Part shown: in pieces, positions 9,588 to 21,650 of the stretch
Layout: every line of letters begins with the position of its first letter
Numbering within the stretch: position 1 is the stretch's first letter
Assembly: GCA_028554795.2 (NCBI GenBank)
Contig: CM068827.1
Location: 139,342,751 to 139,406,750, forward strand
Length of the DNA: 64,000 nt
From: Sinohyriopsis cumingii
Lineage: Eukaryota > Mollusca > Bivalvia > Unionida > Unionidae
Direction: 5' to 3'
Notes under the pieces: generated by a model
Told to the model about the DNA's origin: nothing
The model's input: only the letters and a program-made list of their open reading frames with translations
Databases searched by the model: none
Made by a program: the position numbers and the translations under genes

Positions 9588-10601
9588 ATGGTTGATATTT
9601 ACGGAAGATCTCTCATCGAAGCAAAGATAAAAAAACGCGACGACGTAGATTTATCAAAATATGCGACCAAAGATGAAATCGACAATCTCTTAACGTTATC
9701 CGGGATAGACCCAGATGAGGTTGTTATTTTTCAGGACCGACATGGTAAGCTAAAAACCAGCAATATCAAATGGAATGACATAATTCGCAGGGTTCTTGGA
9801 GCTACCCAAGATAACATCCCTGTGTTTACTGACAGCGGAAAAATCAGAGACTCAAGTATATCGTTGACAACCATCAGAGATGAAATCATACAGAGAGTTG
9901 CTAACCGCTTAAAAAATAGCGGTGACACAATGACAGGTGAACTCAACATGAACGGGAACAAGATAGTAGCTGAAACAACTCCAAAATTCGACAACGACGC
10001 CGCAAACAAACTATACGTCGACAACGTAGACAGTAAATTATCCACGCTGCGGGCCGAGTATGACGTTCACGTGGGCGTTTTTGGAAGATTTCGCAGAAAT
10101 TATCAAAAAACCGATGAGGTCATAGATAAATTCTTCGGCACTCCGCTCACCGTTGACATAAAACTTTCTGATATCAAGACGAACATCGACACAATCAAAC
10201 AAACACAGAAAGATATTGTAAGTGGGATTCCTGAGATCGTTAATAAAACCAGTTTGATTAAAATCTCACCTGGAGTTACTCCCGGGCATATCACCAACAT
10301 TGTATACACAGTATTATCAGGATTTGGAACATGGTCTAAACAAAATAATACTATCAAATATACCGCAACAGTCACTGGAGCGTACAGGCTGTCTGTGTTC
10401 AGTGCTGCAAAATTTGAGATATTTTCAACATATCTTTGGAGGCATTCCACCGACAAGTTTTCCGGGGTTGTTAATATCATATTAAACAAGAGAACCGAAG
10501 AGGAGTTTATACTGGAAGCAGCCGATAAGACATTAACCGCAACATCTTGCTGGTGGTGTTTGGAATTCGTAGCTGAAACACCTCAATTGGTTACTGCGTA
10601 A
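9588..10601 (+). CDS. Tail-fibre-like protein, intact 337-codon frame
   Basis: Starts MVDIYGRSLIEAKIKKRD seven bases after the protease stop and is uninterrupted. Residues about 20-110 are charged and helical. Residues about 114-145 carry SGDTMTGELNMNGNKI followed by DNDAANKLYVD, a pattern well known from phage tail-fibre and receptor-binding spike shafts. The C-terminal third (about 210-335) looks beta-rich (IVYTVLSGFGTW, TATVTGAYRLSVF), consistent with a trimeric head. The role as a virion spike or fibre is inferred from this motif and from its place next to capsid genes. It is the only long undamaged gene of the block. Confidence 0.6.
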   Translation: MVDIYGRSLIEAKIKKRDDVDLSKYATKDEIDNLLTLSGIDPDEVVIFQDRHGKLKTSNIKWNDIIRRVLGATQDNIPVFTDSGKIRDSSISLTTIRDEIIQRVANRLKNSGDTMTGELNMNGNKIVAETTPKFDNDAANKLYVDNVDSKLSTLRAEYDVHVGVFGRFRRNYQKTDEVIDKFFGTPLTVDIKLSDIKTNIDTIKQTQKDIVSGIPEIVNKTSLIKISPGVTPGHITNIVYTVLSGFGTWSKQNNTIKYTATVTGAYRLSVFSAAKFEIFSTYLWRHSTDKFSGVVNIILNKRTEEEFILEAADKTLTATSCWWCLEFVAETPQLVTA

Positions 10602-10609
10602 AATAATAA

Positions 10610-11173
10610 ATGACCCTGACAGCATCAACAACAACATTAGATGCGCAACAATATAGATACGATCAAGTACGCGAATGGCAATCAGAGTTAAAAACCCTCA
10701 TCGACAAATACACAACAAAAGTAGAAAAATATAAGCGACGAGCAGTCATTGTAGACGTTGCAGTATACTCGGTATCCGCGTTAGTTGCATCCACTGGAGT
10801 AGTATTATCAGCGCTAACGCCAGTAATAACTGCAATCGCAGTAACAATATGCGTCCCTTCATGAGCGGCAATTGCAGGTGTTTTTAATATAATCGCGAAA
10901 AAAATATCAACGTGCACGAGCACAAAATTGCACGATTATGTTACGCGGCTAAACACAGCAACAGCAGCATATTCAAAATTGTCGTCGTTGATATCATCAA
11001 GCCTCAACAACGAAACAATATCAGATTCCGAATTCGCGCTAATGGTTAAGATATACGAAGACTGCACCGGCCATTTAAAAACAACAAAGATAAATAATGA
11101 CAGAATTACGTCAACAGATAGCCGAAAATACAAGACCCAAGAGAACTTCAATGATAACAGTAAGCTCGACTAA
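10610..11173 (+). pseudogene. Membrane-anchored helical protein with one in-frame TGA
   Basis: ATG 10610 follows the fibre-like gene by eight bases. Helical N-terminus, then a basic VEKYKRRAV, then a long hydrophobic stretch (VYSVSALVASTGVVLSALT) likely to span a membrane. TGA at 10862-10864 interrupts the frame. The same frame continues without further stops to 11173, first hydrophobic (AAIAGVFNIIAK) then helical. One gene with a point nonsense change is the simplest reading. Function unknown. The 3' end overlaps the next gene by about 77 bases. Confidence 0.5.
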
Positions 11174-11708
11174 ACCTGAATTCAGTATTAATTTTCCAAC
11201 TGCGATTCCTGTGAAAGAAATCTCACTAACACAATTACGAGTATATTACAGCTCTCCCAATATCAGATCAAAATCATTTGGCGGATTACCAGCGAATAAT
11301 TCGTTTGTGTTTGCAAATAAAAACCGACCAGATGGTACACCCGACTGGAACGTCATTGGGATACCTACCGGGTCTTATCAAATCGAAGAAATCAATGAGG
11401 AATTACAACGTCGAATAAAAAACATCACTGGAAAAGAATCCAAGATAGCAATAACCGTTCATGAACCAACGCTGTCTTCTGCACATGAGATAAGCACCCC
11501 CGACTACGCTGTGGATATATATCAGAGTTCGATCAGAACAGTGTTACGATGGCCTAAAATCCCACCTGAAGCACCACCGATACCACCAGAACCGAAAAAG
11601 TCTGATTATGTCACAGAAGCGCAGTCATATCACGAAATTAAACCAAAATACAAATATCGTTTGGATAAACTAAAAAGTGCAACGGATAGTGGTAATTTTA
11701 ATTTCTAA
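11097..11708 (+). CDS. Penton/minor-capsid-like protein, N-terminal part
   Basis: Open 203-codon frame. Two possible starts: ATG 11097 or ATG 11151 (MITVSSTKPEFSINFPTAI); the second fits related proteins better and still overlaps the preceding gene. The sections EFSINFPTAIPV and GIPTGSYQIEEINEEL resemble the N-terminal jelly-roll-like part of a protein that recurs near capsid genes in invertebrate Polinton/adintovirus-like elements. The end is Pro-rich (PPEAPPIPPEPKK). Related proteins carry a C-terminal domain like that at 12243-12531, which here lies in another frame 550 bases on, so the gene may be split. Tentative. Confidence 0.45.
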   Translation: MTELRQQIAENTRPKRTSMITVSSTKPEFSINFPTAIPVKEISLTQLRVYYSSPNIRSKSFGGLPANNSFVFANKNRPDGTPDWNVIGIPTGSYQIEEINEELQRRIKNITGKESKIAITVHEPTLSSAHEISTPDYAVDIYQSSIRTVLRWPKIPPEAPPIPPEPKKSDYVTEAQSYHEIKPKYKYRLDKLKSATDSGNFNF

Positions 11709-12242
11709 GGTAAGAAGGACAGTGGTCAGTGTTTTTTTTAGGCTTGTTGCTTCTGAACAAATTCCTGGAGGAGTAGAAATATTCTCATATATTTTTATTA
11801 CCCTAGATGAAATTATTGAAGACTTTAAAATTAGTAATCAAGAACATAAACAACAACAAGAAAAACTACGGCAAAGTATCCAAGAACATCTTTTTGATAT
11901 AAATGGTTCACGCAGCGAAATCTTTTCACGAATCGAAATATTAAATCAGCTCGTATCCGACATGGAGTTTATTCCCAGCAAGTAATTCAGGTAATAATTG
12001 CTGACAGTCACCATAAACAACTTTTCTTAAAGGAATATAAAATAACAGAAGCTACACCGGCGAATTTTAAATTTCCCAGGTTCAACGGAACCGAGCTAAG
12101 AAAATCAGTCGATGACCTCATTGACGAGTTCTTCCCTGATATACTCGCACAGTACAAAAACAAACACTACCACCGGCAACTATTCTCCGACACAACAATG
12201 ACCCAGAAGGGACAGGGCGACATGTATCCCCGGAAATCGTAA
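11709..12242 (+). pseudogene. Decayed coding stretch, unrecognised
   Basis: Two frames with coding-like composition. 11677-11985 contains a coiled-coil-like EHKQQQEKLRQSIQEHLFD. The frame then shifts to one ending at TAA 12240-12242 with KITEATPANFKFPRFNG and LIDEFFPDILAQYKNKHY. I do not recognise either. They may be one gene with a frameshift near 11960, or an insertion into the neighbouring penton-like gene. Confidence 0.35.
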
Positions 12243-12531
12243 ATATAACTTCTTTGGTCGCGGTCAGTCTTGTGTGTGATGTCATTGATGGCAGCTACAG
12301 CAAAGACACGACAGTATCAAATCAAGCCCAGCAAGGATTTGTTCTTTATTCATTCACCCCGAAAGCTATACCACCTATATATCTGATTGTGCAAGAGCCG
12401 ATCTATCCAGTTTATCTGCGGTGTTATAATCCACTGTTATCAAGAATAAATTTCAAACTGACAGACCAATCAGGCCACCTTCTAGATTTGAGGAATGTAA
12501 CATTACATATTAATTTACTTGTGAAATCCTA
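12243..12531 (+). pseudogene. C-terminal beta-rich domain fragment of a penton/minor-capsid-like protein
   Basis: Open frame without a clear start of its own (a GTG at 12254 is the first candidate), ending at TAA. It contains VSLVCDVIDGSYSKD, VLYSFTPKAIPP and LTDQSGHLLDLRNVTLHI. This order resembles the C-terminal domain of proteins whose N-terminal half looks like 11151-11708. Probably the 3' piece of that gene. Last recognisable coding of the block. Confidence 0.4.
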
Positions 12532-12600
12532 AGGATTTCTATCGTAAAGATCTCATCCTAAGGATTTTCTATCGTAAAGATATCATCTTAGATTTTCTCA
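12532..12600. repeat. Short direct repeat after the virus-like block
   Basis: 'ctaaggatttctatcgtaaagat' type unit occurs twice (about 12530-12552 and 12558-12582) with a partial third. It may mark the block's edge, but no terminal inverted repeat was found. Confidence 0.4.
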
Positions 12601-15585
12601 GGCGGATGTTACATTTTGCACGATTCGGAAAGTAATTACTAGTCAAAATCATGCACAAAATAAAAAAATAAATCTGCAAGTGCACAAAAATATTTATTTT
12701 TTACTGAGAGACCTTGATTTCTAATTAATCAAGCTTGTATTATATAATGTACCAACATGTGACGGTTTTCATACACGAAACGTAAGTACTTGAAAACTAC
12801 ATAATTCTTTTACACACTTTCTAGTCGGCCTAGTTGATCTGGTTATTGATGTATACGGTAACGAGGATTTTTATTGACACAGTCGCAGCTGGATAAACTA
12901 CAACGAGAACGTATTTCTATGGTCACGTGTGATAAAGATCAGATTCTAAATTACGCGCACTCTTGCATTAAATCTGATCGACTAAGGGAAATATTATCTA
13001 ACTCATCAGATTGATGCAGGTCAGATTGATACAAGTAAAAAAAATATTATCTAACTCATCAGATTCTTTTTTACTTTCGATTTCATTTCCACGTACTTGA
13101 CTTCATTTTATAAGTATCCTTGATGAAATCACCTTGATAAAATGAAATCCTTGATTTTATCAAAGGGTCTCACTTTCGATCAGTGAGACACAATTTATTT
13201 TTTACATATTCATTAGGAAAATTTCATGTCCACCCAAAGAGACCTTAAGACTAGAGAATGCAGTATTTACAACCTTTTTTTTTGAAGGATTGTATACTCT
13301 TAACCTTTATCTTTTACTTTATATACATTTTACAGAATTGTAACAGTTTACCCGTCTTTGATTTTCCTGAACTTCATGTTTACATTTGGAATGGTTTTAT
13401 CTTTCTAAAGTTGTTGTGTGCAGTTCTTTATATTTAAAGTTTTAGAACTTTACTTTAAATCAGCATTCTTTAGTCATTATTGTGCTGACATGCCATTAAA
13501 CATATATACACTGTGAAGGTCGGTTTCTCGGACACTGTTGCATGTACAGCTACAAAACATAATATGTAATATATTTTTCAGCCTATAAGCTGAAGTTGCG
13601 TTTGCTAATTTTTTTAATTTTCCATCTTTCATCCATAGACAAATCAATGTGGAGTGTAAAACATAGCCAGATCAACACCTTGGATTCATCTTCTTTGCTA
13701 GCAACTTCTGGTTTCATGAATATTAGTCATATCACTGTATAATATGCATTTTTAATTGTAAAAATGACAGTAACCGTTTTTTTTTTTTTTTTTTTTTTTG
13801 TTTGTAGAGAGGTGTGGAGGTTTCAGGGCAATTGTAATCAGTATTGTTCACTTACATGACAGTTGTGATCTTCCTCATTTACAAGAGCACTTCTATTTCC
13901 ATTATCAACTGACACCTCTGAATTCATTTTTTTACGTATGATGCCCATTGTCACAGGAACCACATGGCTGTGCAGTGTTATTTACAAGCTAATTGAACAT
14001 GCCTTGAGATTTGGCCAGGTTATTCCAGTTGACACCTTTTTGATAGCAAGAGTTCACAGATGAGATCAAATTAGTGAGGCTAATAATAGGAAAATGAGAC
14101 AAACCATAGGGAAATGAGCAATTTATAGAAAATTAGCAACAGACACAGAAAAATCGAGACAAGTTACATATTAATACTATACTATATTATGGGCATTCTT
14201 ATGCGAGTATATGACAGTATTGTGAATATATGATATTTGTGTACTTAGTCTATGGTGTTTTATAAATACTCAGTAGGAGAAATAAGGAAAATACAAGCAC
14301 ATACCAATGCATACAGAATAATAATTATAAAACCAGCCATATTAGTTTATAACAATTTATTGACAGGATAATTCAACAAGAATTGGTTCTAGTTTTCAGT
14401 TTTACTGATTACATCTCAGAATCTTGGTATTACTGCTACTTAAAGCAATGTCAATGACATAATCTATATATAGGTTGATTCAAAGCATAAGATGAAGCCC
14501 AGACTTCCAGGTCAAAATGTAACAAGATATACATCAGAAAATATGTTAATTACACCTAGTGCTACACCACCATGTGAATTGTAGGCCACTGAACTGTCTG
14601 ATCATGTGCACATTGTACATTTAGGCTTTTCGGGACACTGTTGCTTATATAGTCATTACAGTATGTAGGTGCATGCATCCTGAGAATTGCTTTATCACCA
14701 TGCGAAGATAGGCCACTGTGATGTACTTTTCACACTGCAATGATTATGTACACTTCTTATGTTCAGGTTAGTTTTTCTAATACTATTGATTGTACAGTGC
14801 TGAAAACAGATCTGTGCATCAGTCCTGAAAAGTAATAGACCACTGTGCTAAAAGTAAGTCAGTGTAGACTATTGCTTATGCTTATGTGATCATGTATATT
14901 TTTCATGTTTAGGTCGGTTTTTCTGCATTGTTTCTAATACAGTCATGATTCCTGATATGTGCAAGCATCATGAAAAGTGCTACATGGTGAAACCAAAAGT
15001 AGGTCACCATAGCCTACTCTTGACACTTAAGTAACTACTCTTTACATCTTTAATGGTGATACGGTTTCTTTGGCCATGTTGCTTGTAAACCCATCAAACT
15101 GGATATGATTATACATCTTGAGAAGCACACAAATAAAGGAAACTGCGACCTGCATCAACAGCTTGGTTTATTATTATCATCACTGTCAATATTGACAAAT
15201 ACAAAACTCTTTTGTCTGAATCAATATGTACAGGCAAACTTTGCTGTCTTCATACAGTTTAATTTTTTCAGATGGTTGGGTGAATGATGGAGCTGTAAAT
15301 CATCCCAAGCAACATTTCTGACATCTGTCAGATGATTTTGTAAAAATGTGAAGATAAAGATTGCACAAATGAAAGTATCCTGAGAGGTGGTGGGAAGTCT
15401 AGTTGCTTCTTCTTTAAAGACCATGTACAACACTTTACTCATGTCTCCACTATGCCTTTTGTTTTTACAATCACATGAAGAGTAATATTTAATATTAACA
15501 TATTTGATAATTATGTATTTCCTTGCTTTGCTGTGTATCGTTAGTTTAATTTTATGCTTACTGTGCTCTCTATTTGTTCCTACAG
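12601..15585. other. AT-rich non-coding stretch
   Basis: No gene supported. T run at about 13779-13799. Between 14600 and 15010 a loose repeat recurs with words such as 'gtgctac', 'accatgtg' and 'cacattgtacat' (ancient tandem copies possible). Probably intron or flank of the gene ending at 15676. Confidence 0.35.
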
Positions 15586-15676
15586 TGCTGTGATAGGAGA
15601 AGTGGACGAGGACACAGATTCTTCATTGGATTTCAACACCATCAAAGCAGAGACACTTAATCCAGTTACTCACTGA
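15586..15676 (+). CDS. Candidate 3'-terminal coding exon of an unidentified plus-strand gene
   Basis: A good acceptor (tatttgttcctacag) precedes an open stretch. One base completes a split codon, then 29 codons (GEVDEDTDSSLDFNTIKAE in the middle, ending LNPVTH) lead to TGA 15674-15676. The acidic, serine-rich C-terminus looks like the end of a real protein rather than chance, and GC is higher than around it. Upstream exons were not found within the window, so they would lie in a long intron or beyond the virus-like block. Product unknown. Confidence 0.45.
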
Positions 15677-16797
15677 AAACCCACATGTACAATAATTCAT
15701 TTCTATGCATTCATCTTTTTCATTAGTTCTTTTTCATATTTATATCATGCAAGGATGATTTAAATACAATATCGTTTCTTTTTTTGCATCGTGTATTGAC
15801 TTAAAAGAAAAAAATGGATGATGTATTTCCATCTCAAAGGACAATGGAGTCTGGAGTACAATACAAATTTTATTTCTGACAGAACACAAACTGATTTTCC
15901 TATCCTATCAGAAAAACAATTTTAAATTTTTTATCAGGATGTACTTGATAAAAAGACATCTGCTTTGTATAAATTAGTACTTATGTTTTACCATAGGTAA
16001 TCTTTATCTTAAAAGAGAATCATTAAATATTACTGCATCATGAAAAGAGGTGTTCATTGTCAATAAGCACATTTTTTAATACACATACTGTTGCCATCTT
16101 GAACCATGTACTTTGTCAGCTAGACATTTTATATTGTGTTTAATGAGCAACAATTATTATCATTTTCTTCATGTATCACATAAACATTTAACAATAGGTT
16201 ATTTTAAAATCATCAAAGTTGTTTTATTGGTTCACATTGCTGTGGAAAAAATGTTCCATGTTCAGCCCTCCCTCATTATGACATGGTATTTAGGGTCCAT
16301 CACTGACAACCACATTACCAAGCAGTCAGGAAATGCAAACAGTCAATAAGTCAATGAAGTGTGTTCTTGTTTGTGTGAAGGGACATGGAGGAGAGAAGTG
16401 ATTTAAAAAGAACACCCATGAATAGCACAAGAACAGCATTTATAAATTGGCCATTTCTTGGTAAATTTGCACTGAATTTGTAAATAATTATATGGATGAG
16501 AAATAAAAAATAGATTGAAGCAATGTGTTCTTCTTCAATCCACACATACCTTGTGTTGTTAGATACACATGATAAGATAATCGTTCCAAACTGTGCACTA
16601 TGCTTTTTCAAAAATCCCATTTGATGATCAGTAATGACCTAGTTCTTACTTAAGTGGAAGCATTTTTCAATCAACATTTGCTCATAAAACAGATCTTTTT
16701 ACATTTTTTTGCTATGAAACTGTTGCTTAATGGAGAACAGAAGGAAAAATTACATTTGCTTTTCACTAAATCTGGATGTTACTTCCTTATTTCCTCA
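15677..16797. other. Possible 3' UTR / non-coding
   Basis: AT-rich, no coding support. If the exon before it is real, the first kilobase is its 3' untranslated region. Confidence 0.3.
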
Positions 16798-17070
16798 GTG
16801 GAAAATTCCATTAATTCAGAGCTACCTTCATGTCACAGTGGAAAATTCCATTCCTTAAGAGCTACCTTCATATCACAGTGGAAAATTCCATTATTTCAGA
16901 GCTACTTTCATATCACAGTGGAAAATTCCATTCATTCAGAGCTACCTTCATGTCACAGTGGAAAATTCCATTCCTTCAGAGCTACCTTCATATCACGGGA
17001 AAATGCCATTCATTCATGGATGCCTTCATATCACATATCAAATTCCATTTGTTCAAAGCTACCTTTATAT
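16798..17070. repeat. Minisatellite, 40-bp unit, about 6-7 copies
   Basis: Unit starts gtggaaaattccattc and contains agagctaccttcat. Copies begin at 16798, 16838, 16878, 16918 and 16958; later ones are degenerate. Open frames here only reflect the repeat. Confidence 0.9.
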
Positions 17071-18267
17071 CACAGAGATTCTGATCAAAGGCAATATTAT
17101 CTGCAGGTTTTTTTTACAGTGGAATCATTGGTATTTTATTAAGTATAGTGTTTGTAGATGGTATTAATAGCATCATGGCAGACTTGACAAGCTTACAACC
17201 TTTGCTATTCCTGTCACATGTAGCTAGATGTTAGCATGTAAAATTCTTGTCAGAGACCAAAGGACTGGTGTGCTTTATTTCTCGGGTACATTATGCAAAT
17301 GAGTACAGAAAAATGGTGCTGATGATCTTCTGTTTGGTAACTTGCACCATAGCTGTATTGGAACTTTGCTAGCTAGTTGGGATTTTTTAGGACAAAATGT
17401 TTAAGTGGACGAGAAGCTTATGTAACTGGCATTTGTTTGTTGCCACATGGGCTGCTTCAGATCACATAGCAAATTGGAATACAGTTTTAGTTTTCTCAGT
17501 TACTAAACGGTAGGTCATAAAACATTTCTTTCCATGCACATCTTGCATGTACAAGTATCTCCATTTTGCAAAAATGTTTGTTTAAAATAACAAAAATATA
17601 CAACAAAGTAGTCATAAGTTCATTTTAAATTTTCACTTTCTATTCTTAGGAAATAAATTATTTGTTGAATTTACGAAACTTGCTGGATTTGCTTTCTCTG
17701 TTACTTTGTTGAAGACCATCGAGCTGTAACACTTCAGAGTTGTAAATGCTCATTGCATGAATATTTTAATTTGACTAATTTGTTCCAGAAAGTATTCATT
17801 AACATTTTTACAGCTTTCTATCAGAGCTGACTTATAATTTGTAAAACTGGATTTCAAGTAAAAGTCCCGTTTTTTACTTGGGAACTTTTGATTTCCAGGC
17901 CATATTCTTCCAATCTGCATTTCATAAAACTAATGAAGAATAAAACAAAGACAACAAGGTTATATTTAAAGCATATATCTAGGAAACCCCAGAGATCATC
18001 ATTTTAAAAAATAAGCAATGCAGTATGTGTTGTACTACTTGGATCACTGCCTTTACAGAAGAAAAAAAATATCTTCAAAAACTCCGGTAAAATGTATATA
18101 ATGTGACACATCAGATATAAGCAGATTTAAACAATATCAGTTTTCTAGCCTCATTCTTAATAAAGTATGTATTGCATCCAAAGCAAATAGAAAACAAACC
18201 TCATATAATTGCCATCTAATTTCCTCTCCTTTTCTAATGGAATGATTTAATTTCTTGCTATTCTGTA
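17071..18267. other. Non-coding, nothing recognised
   Basis: AT-rich; no gene or repeat family supported. Confidence 0.4.
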
Positions 18268-19165
18268 ATCTAAGGGCATGAGCCTTTCATATGCTGCATA
18301 CATACGCATGTCAGTAATCTAAGGACATTAGTCTTTCATATGCTGCATACATATGCATGTCAATAATCTAAGGGCATTATCCTTTCATACGCTGCATACA
18401 TATGCATGTCAATAATCTAAGGACATTAGTCTTTCATACGCTGCATACATATGCATGTCAATAATCTAAGGGCATTAGCCTTTCATATGCTGTGTACACA
18501 TGCATGTCAATAATCTAAGGGCATTATCCTTTCATACGCTGCTTACATATGCATGTCAATAATCTAAGGGCATTAGCCTTTCATACGCTGTGTACACATG
18601 CATGTCAATAATCTAAGGGCATTAACCTTTCATATGCTGTGTACATATACATGTTAATAATCTAAGGGCATTAACCTTTCATATGCTGCATACATAGACA
18701 TGTCAATAATCTAAGGGCATTAGCCTTTCATATGCTGTGTACACATGCATGTCAATAATCTAAGGGCATTAACCTTTCATACGCTGCATACATATGCATG
18801 TCAATAATCTAAGGGCATTAGCCTTTCATACGCTGTGTACACATGCATGTCAATAATCTAAGGGCATTAACCTTTCATATGCGGTGTACATATACATGTC
18901 AATAATCTAATGACATTAGCCTTTCATATGCTGCATACATATACATTTCAATAATCTAAGGGCATTAGCCTTTCATATGCAGTATACATATGCATGTCAA
19001 TAATCTTAAGTGCATTAACCATAAGCTGCATTGCATTAACCATAAGCTGCATGTATACATATGTCAGTAAATCTAGGGGCATTAGCCTTTTATTCATTGC
19101 ATACATATGCGTATCAATAACCTAAAAGCATTAGCGTTTCATATGTTGCATACACATGCATCAGA
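18268..19165. repeat. Minisatellite, 49-bp unit, about 18 copies
   Basis: Unit: aatctaagggcattagcc, then tttcatatgctgcatacata, then tgcatgtcaat. Copies are regular from about 18268 to 18990, then degenerate to 19165. Variation is mainly in the CATA/TGTG part. Confidence 0.92.
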
Positions 19166-20440
19166 TTTTGTTGCATGCACGACACTCCATTGTAAGGAAA
19201 ATTTAAAACTCTTGCAAAAACCTTGTAATACTGGTTTCATGCCTGTTAGTTTTAATACTAATATTGCAATAGTTAACTGAATTTCTGTCCAAGATAGAAA
19301 TCACTTTTAAATTAGTTGTATGTAATTGATCTACTCCATTCGGTTATAATAGTATTGTCAAGATATTAGTATATGGTTTTGATTTAATTATTTGTATTTC
19401 CTTCATCCCTACACAGTGTACACACTTCAAATGTATAATCATATTGGTATCTTACCAGTTTTCTCAGCAGTCAGTTCTCATTATATATCTCAAAAAGTAT
19501 CTATTTTGAAATTTAAATCAATTCTAAATTTCCTTAGCCTTTAGTGTGTTTCAAAGTAAGTTTGAAGTGCAACAATCAAAATCATTCATCATTTTGTAAA
19601 GGTGTTTATTCAAGAATCACAAGTATTTCTCATTGTTTACATTACTTTCCAGGGCATGGCTGGGGTGTATTGAGAAGGGTTGGCACTAATATAGCACGTT
19701 TGCAATAGAAAACCATTTCTGGAAAATAGTAATGGACAATTATTTCATTATATCAAAATGTCAGGAGCAACTAAATATATATACATTGAAGAATTAAATT
19801 GATGATACATTACATATAGTACATACATTTCTTCCATGGATAACGTCAGTTTAAAATCATTTTGAACCGCCAATTTTTGGAAATTTAGATGACCACGTGA
19901 TGCAGCTAACGATACCACTTTTAGATCAACAGTGACTTTGTATTGCTATCAAGATGATACAACATAAAACTATAAATGGACATAAAAATTTATTTAAATG
20001 TAAATCTTCCATAATTGCAAGATAGATTACTATTTCTATCCATGGGGACTTATGATCCAATTAGGCAAATTTTTTTAATGACATAAATAGTAGGATATTC
20101 ATAATATTATAATTTAGGTTATTTTTTGTTTAGATAAAGAGGTGAGTGAATTGAGTCTTTAAGTAATGGAAATAATCTTAAAGATGATTTGGACAGAAAT
20201 GGAATAATGTTTGCTTAATTTATGAGAACTGTTTGGATGCCATAGGTGCAAATATAATTATATCCTTCACACATTAATTCATATTTTAAATGTAAGAGTT
20301 AACATTAAGAAATTATAAGGAAAACCAAAAAGTGAAGATTCAAGTCTGTCAAGCAGTGATGATACAGGTGTATTTTTTGCAGCTGGGCACATCTTATAGT
20401 GCTTATAAAAACATAAAAAAACTTCCCAATGTTTATTAAT
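19166..20440. other. Non-coding, nothing recognised
   Basis: No coding or repeat feature supported. Confidence 0.4.
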
Positions 20441-20640
20441 TATGTAACGCCAGATTCACCTTGAACCATCGGCATTTTTTAATTCATGTATCCTTAGGTA
20501 TAGAAGGACCCAATTTCAAATAAAAATATCTTATTAAATATGTATCGCCAGATTCACTTTCAGCGATCAGTATTTTTAAATTCGTGTATCCTTTGGTACA
20601 GAAGGACCCAATTTCAAATAAAAGTATGTTATTAATATCA
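20441..20640. repeat. Two-copy tandem duplication of about 98 bp
   Basis: 'cgccagattcac' through 'gaaggacccaatttcaaata' occurs at about 20449-20545 and about 20547-20640 with scattered differences. Confidence 0.75.
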
Positions 20641-21434
20641 AATCTTTCAATTTGATAAGTGTCTGTACATTCAATTACGGATAAAGCTTGGTACAGTTCA
20701 TCATTCCTTGAGTGTGATTAGCATACTATATTCGGGGCCTTGTCTTCAAGATTAAGGTAACAGCTCCAAGTTTTAAGGTTTCTGTCACACTTTCTCTTCT
20801 AACATTTCAAAATTACACATGCTTATATATGAAGCTTAGTGTACTTGTTCATCATCACTTGGGAGTGTGTTGCATGCCAAACATGGGGTCCTATCTTTAA
20901 GACAAAGTCACAGCATTGGAGTTTAAGGTTCCCATCTCAGTTTAATTTTAAAGCCAAATGAAATTCAGTGATTAAATATGGCACACCTTTGCATCACCAC
21001 TGTAACATTTGTTGTCTTCCACTGATGGGATCCTACTTTGAAAACCTTCACTTTTGGACACTGATATCTTTTGTGTCCTAAATAAACACGTTAAGCTTGA
21101 GACATTCATTCTCCGAACTTGCTTGGATACATGGAGTATTGTTGTGGTCAAGCTATCTATCAGATGGATGTTTAAAATATTTTTTACACTTGTTGCTTCT
21201 CTTAATGCCAATGTACATTAAAACCACATTATCATCATCCTCATCATCGTCGTTGTCATCATGCTTGAGACAGAACAGTTGTACATGTAATCCACAAGCT
21301 TGTACTTTTTTATTATTCAAAACCACAACACGGATCTACTGCTCCTGATTCTAATGCTTCAGGAATGTCTTTATCACCCTAATTTTCTTGATGCACATTC
21401 TTCACAATTGAAAGCCTTTAAGGAAATATTTGGT
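20641..21434. other. Non-coding
   Basis: No gene supported. Short (ATC)-rich run near 21230-21260. Confidence 0.35.
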
Positions 21435-21650
21435 GGTTCCTCCTTGTAATTAATATGAAATCTCTTCACAATTATCATGTCACATATTATGTATGAAAAC
21501 TCTTCAAAACTATCATGTCACATATTTATATATGAAAACTCTTCAAAACTATCATGTCACATATTATATATGAAAACTCTTCAAAACTATCATGTCACAT
21601 ATTATATATAAAAACTCTTCAAAACCATCATGTCACAAATTATATTCCTA
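21435..21650. repeat. Minisatellite, 38-39-bp unit, about 5 copies
   Basis: Unit gaaaactcttcaaaactatc followed by atgtcacatattatatat. Confidence 0.88.

Noticed and set aside
9444..10864. Selenocysteine or a reassigned TGA code
   Set aside because: Most genes of the block are also frameshifted, so ordinary decay is simpler. Kept only as a point to test.
13635..13745. Candidate exon after 'tccatag' at about 13640
   Set aside because: Short frames with stops, no donor, no recognisable protein.
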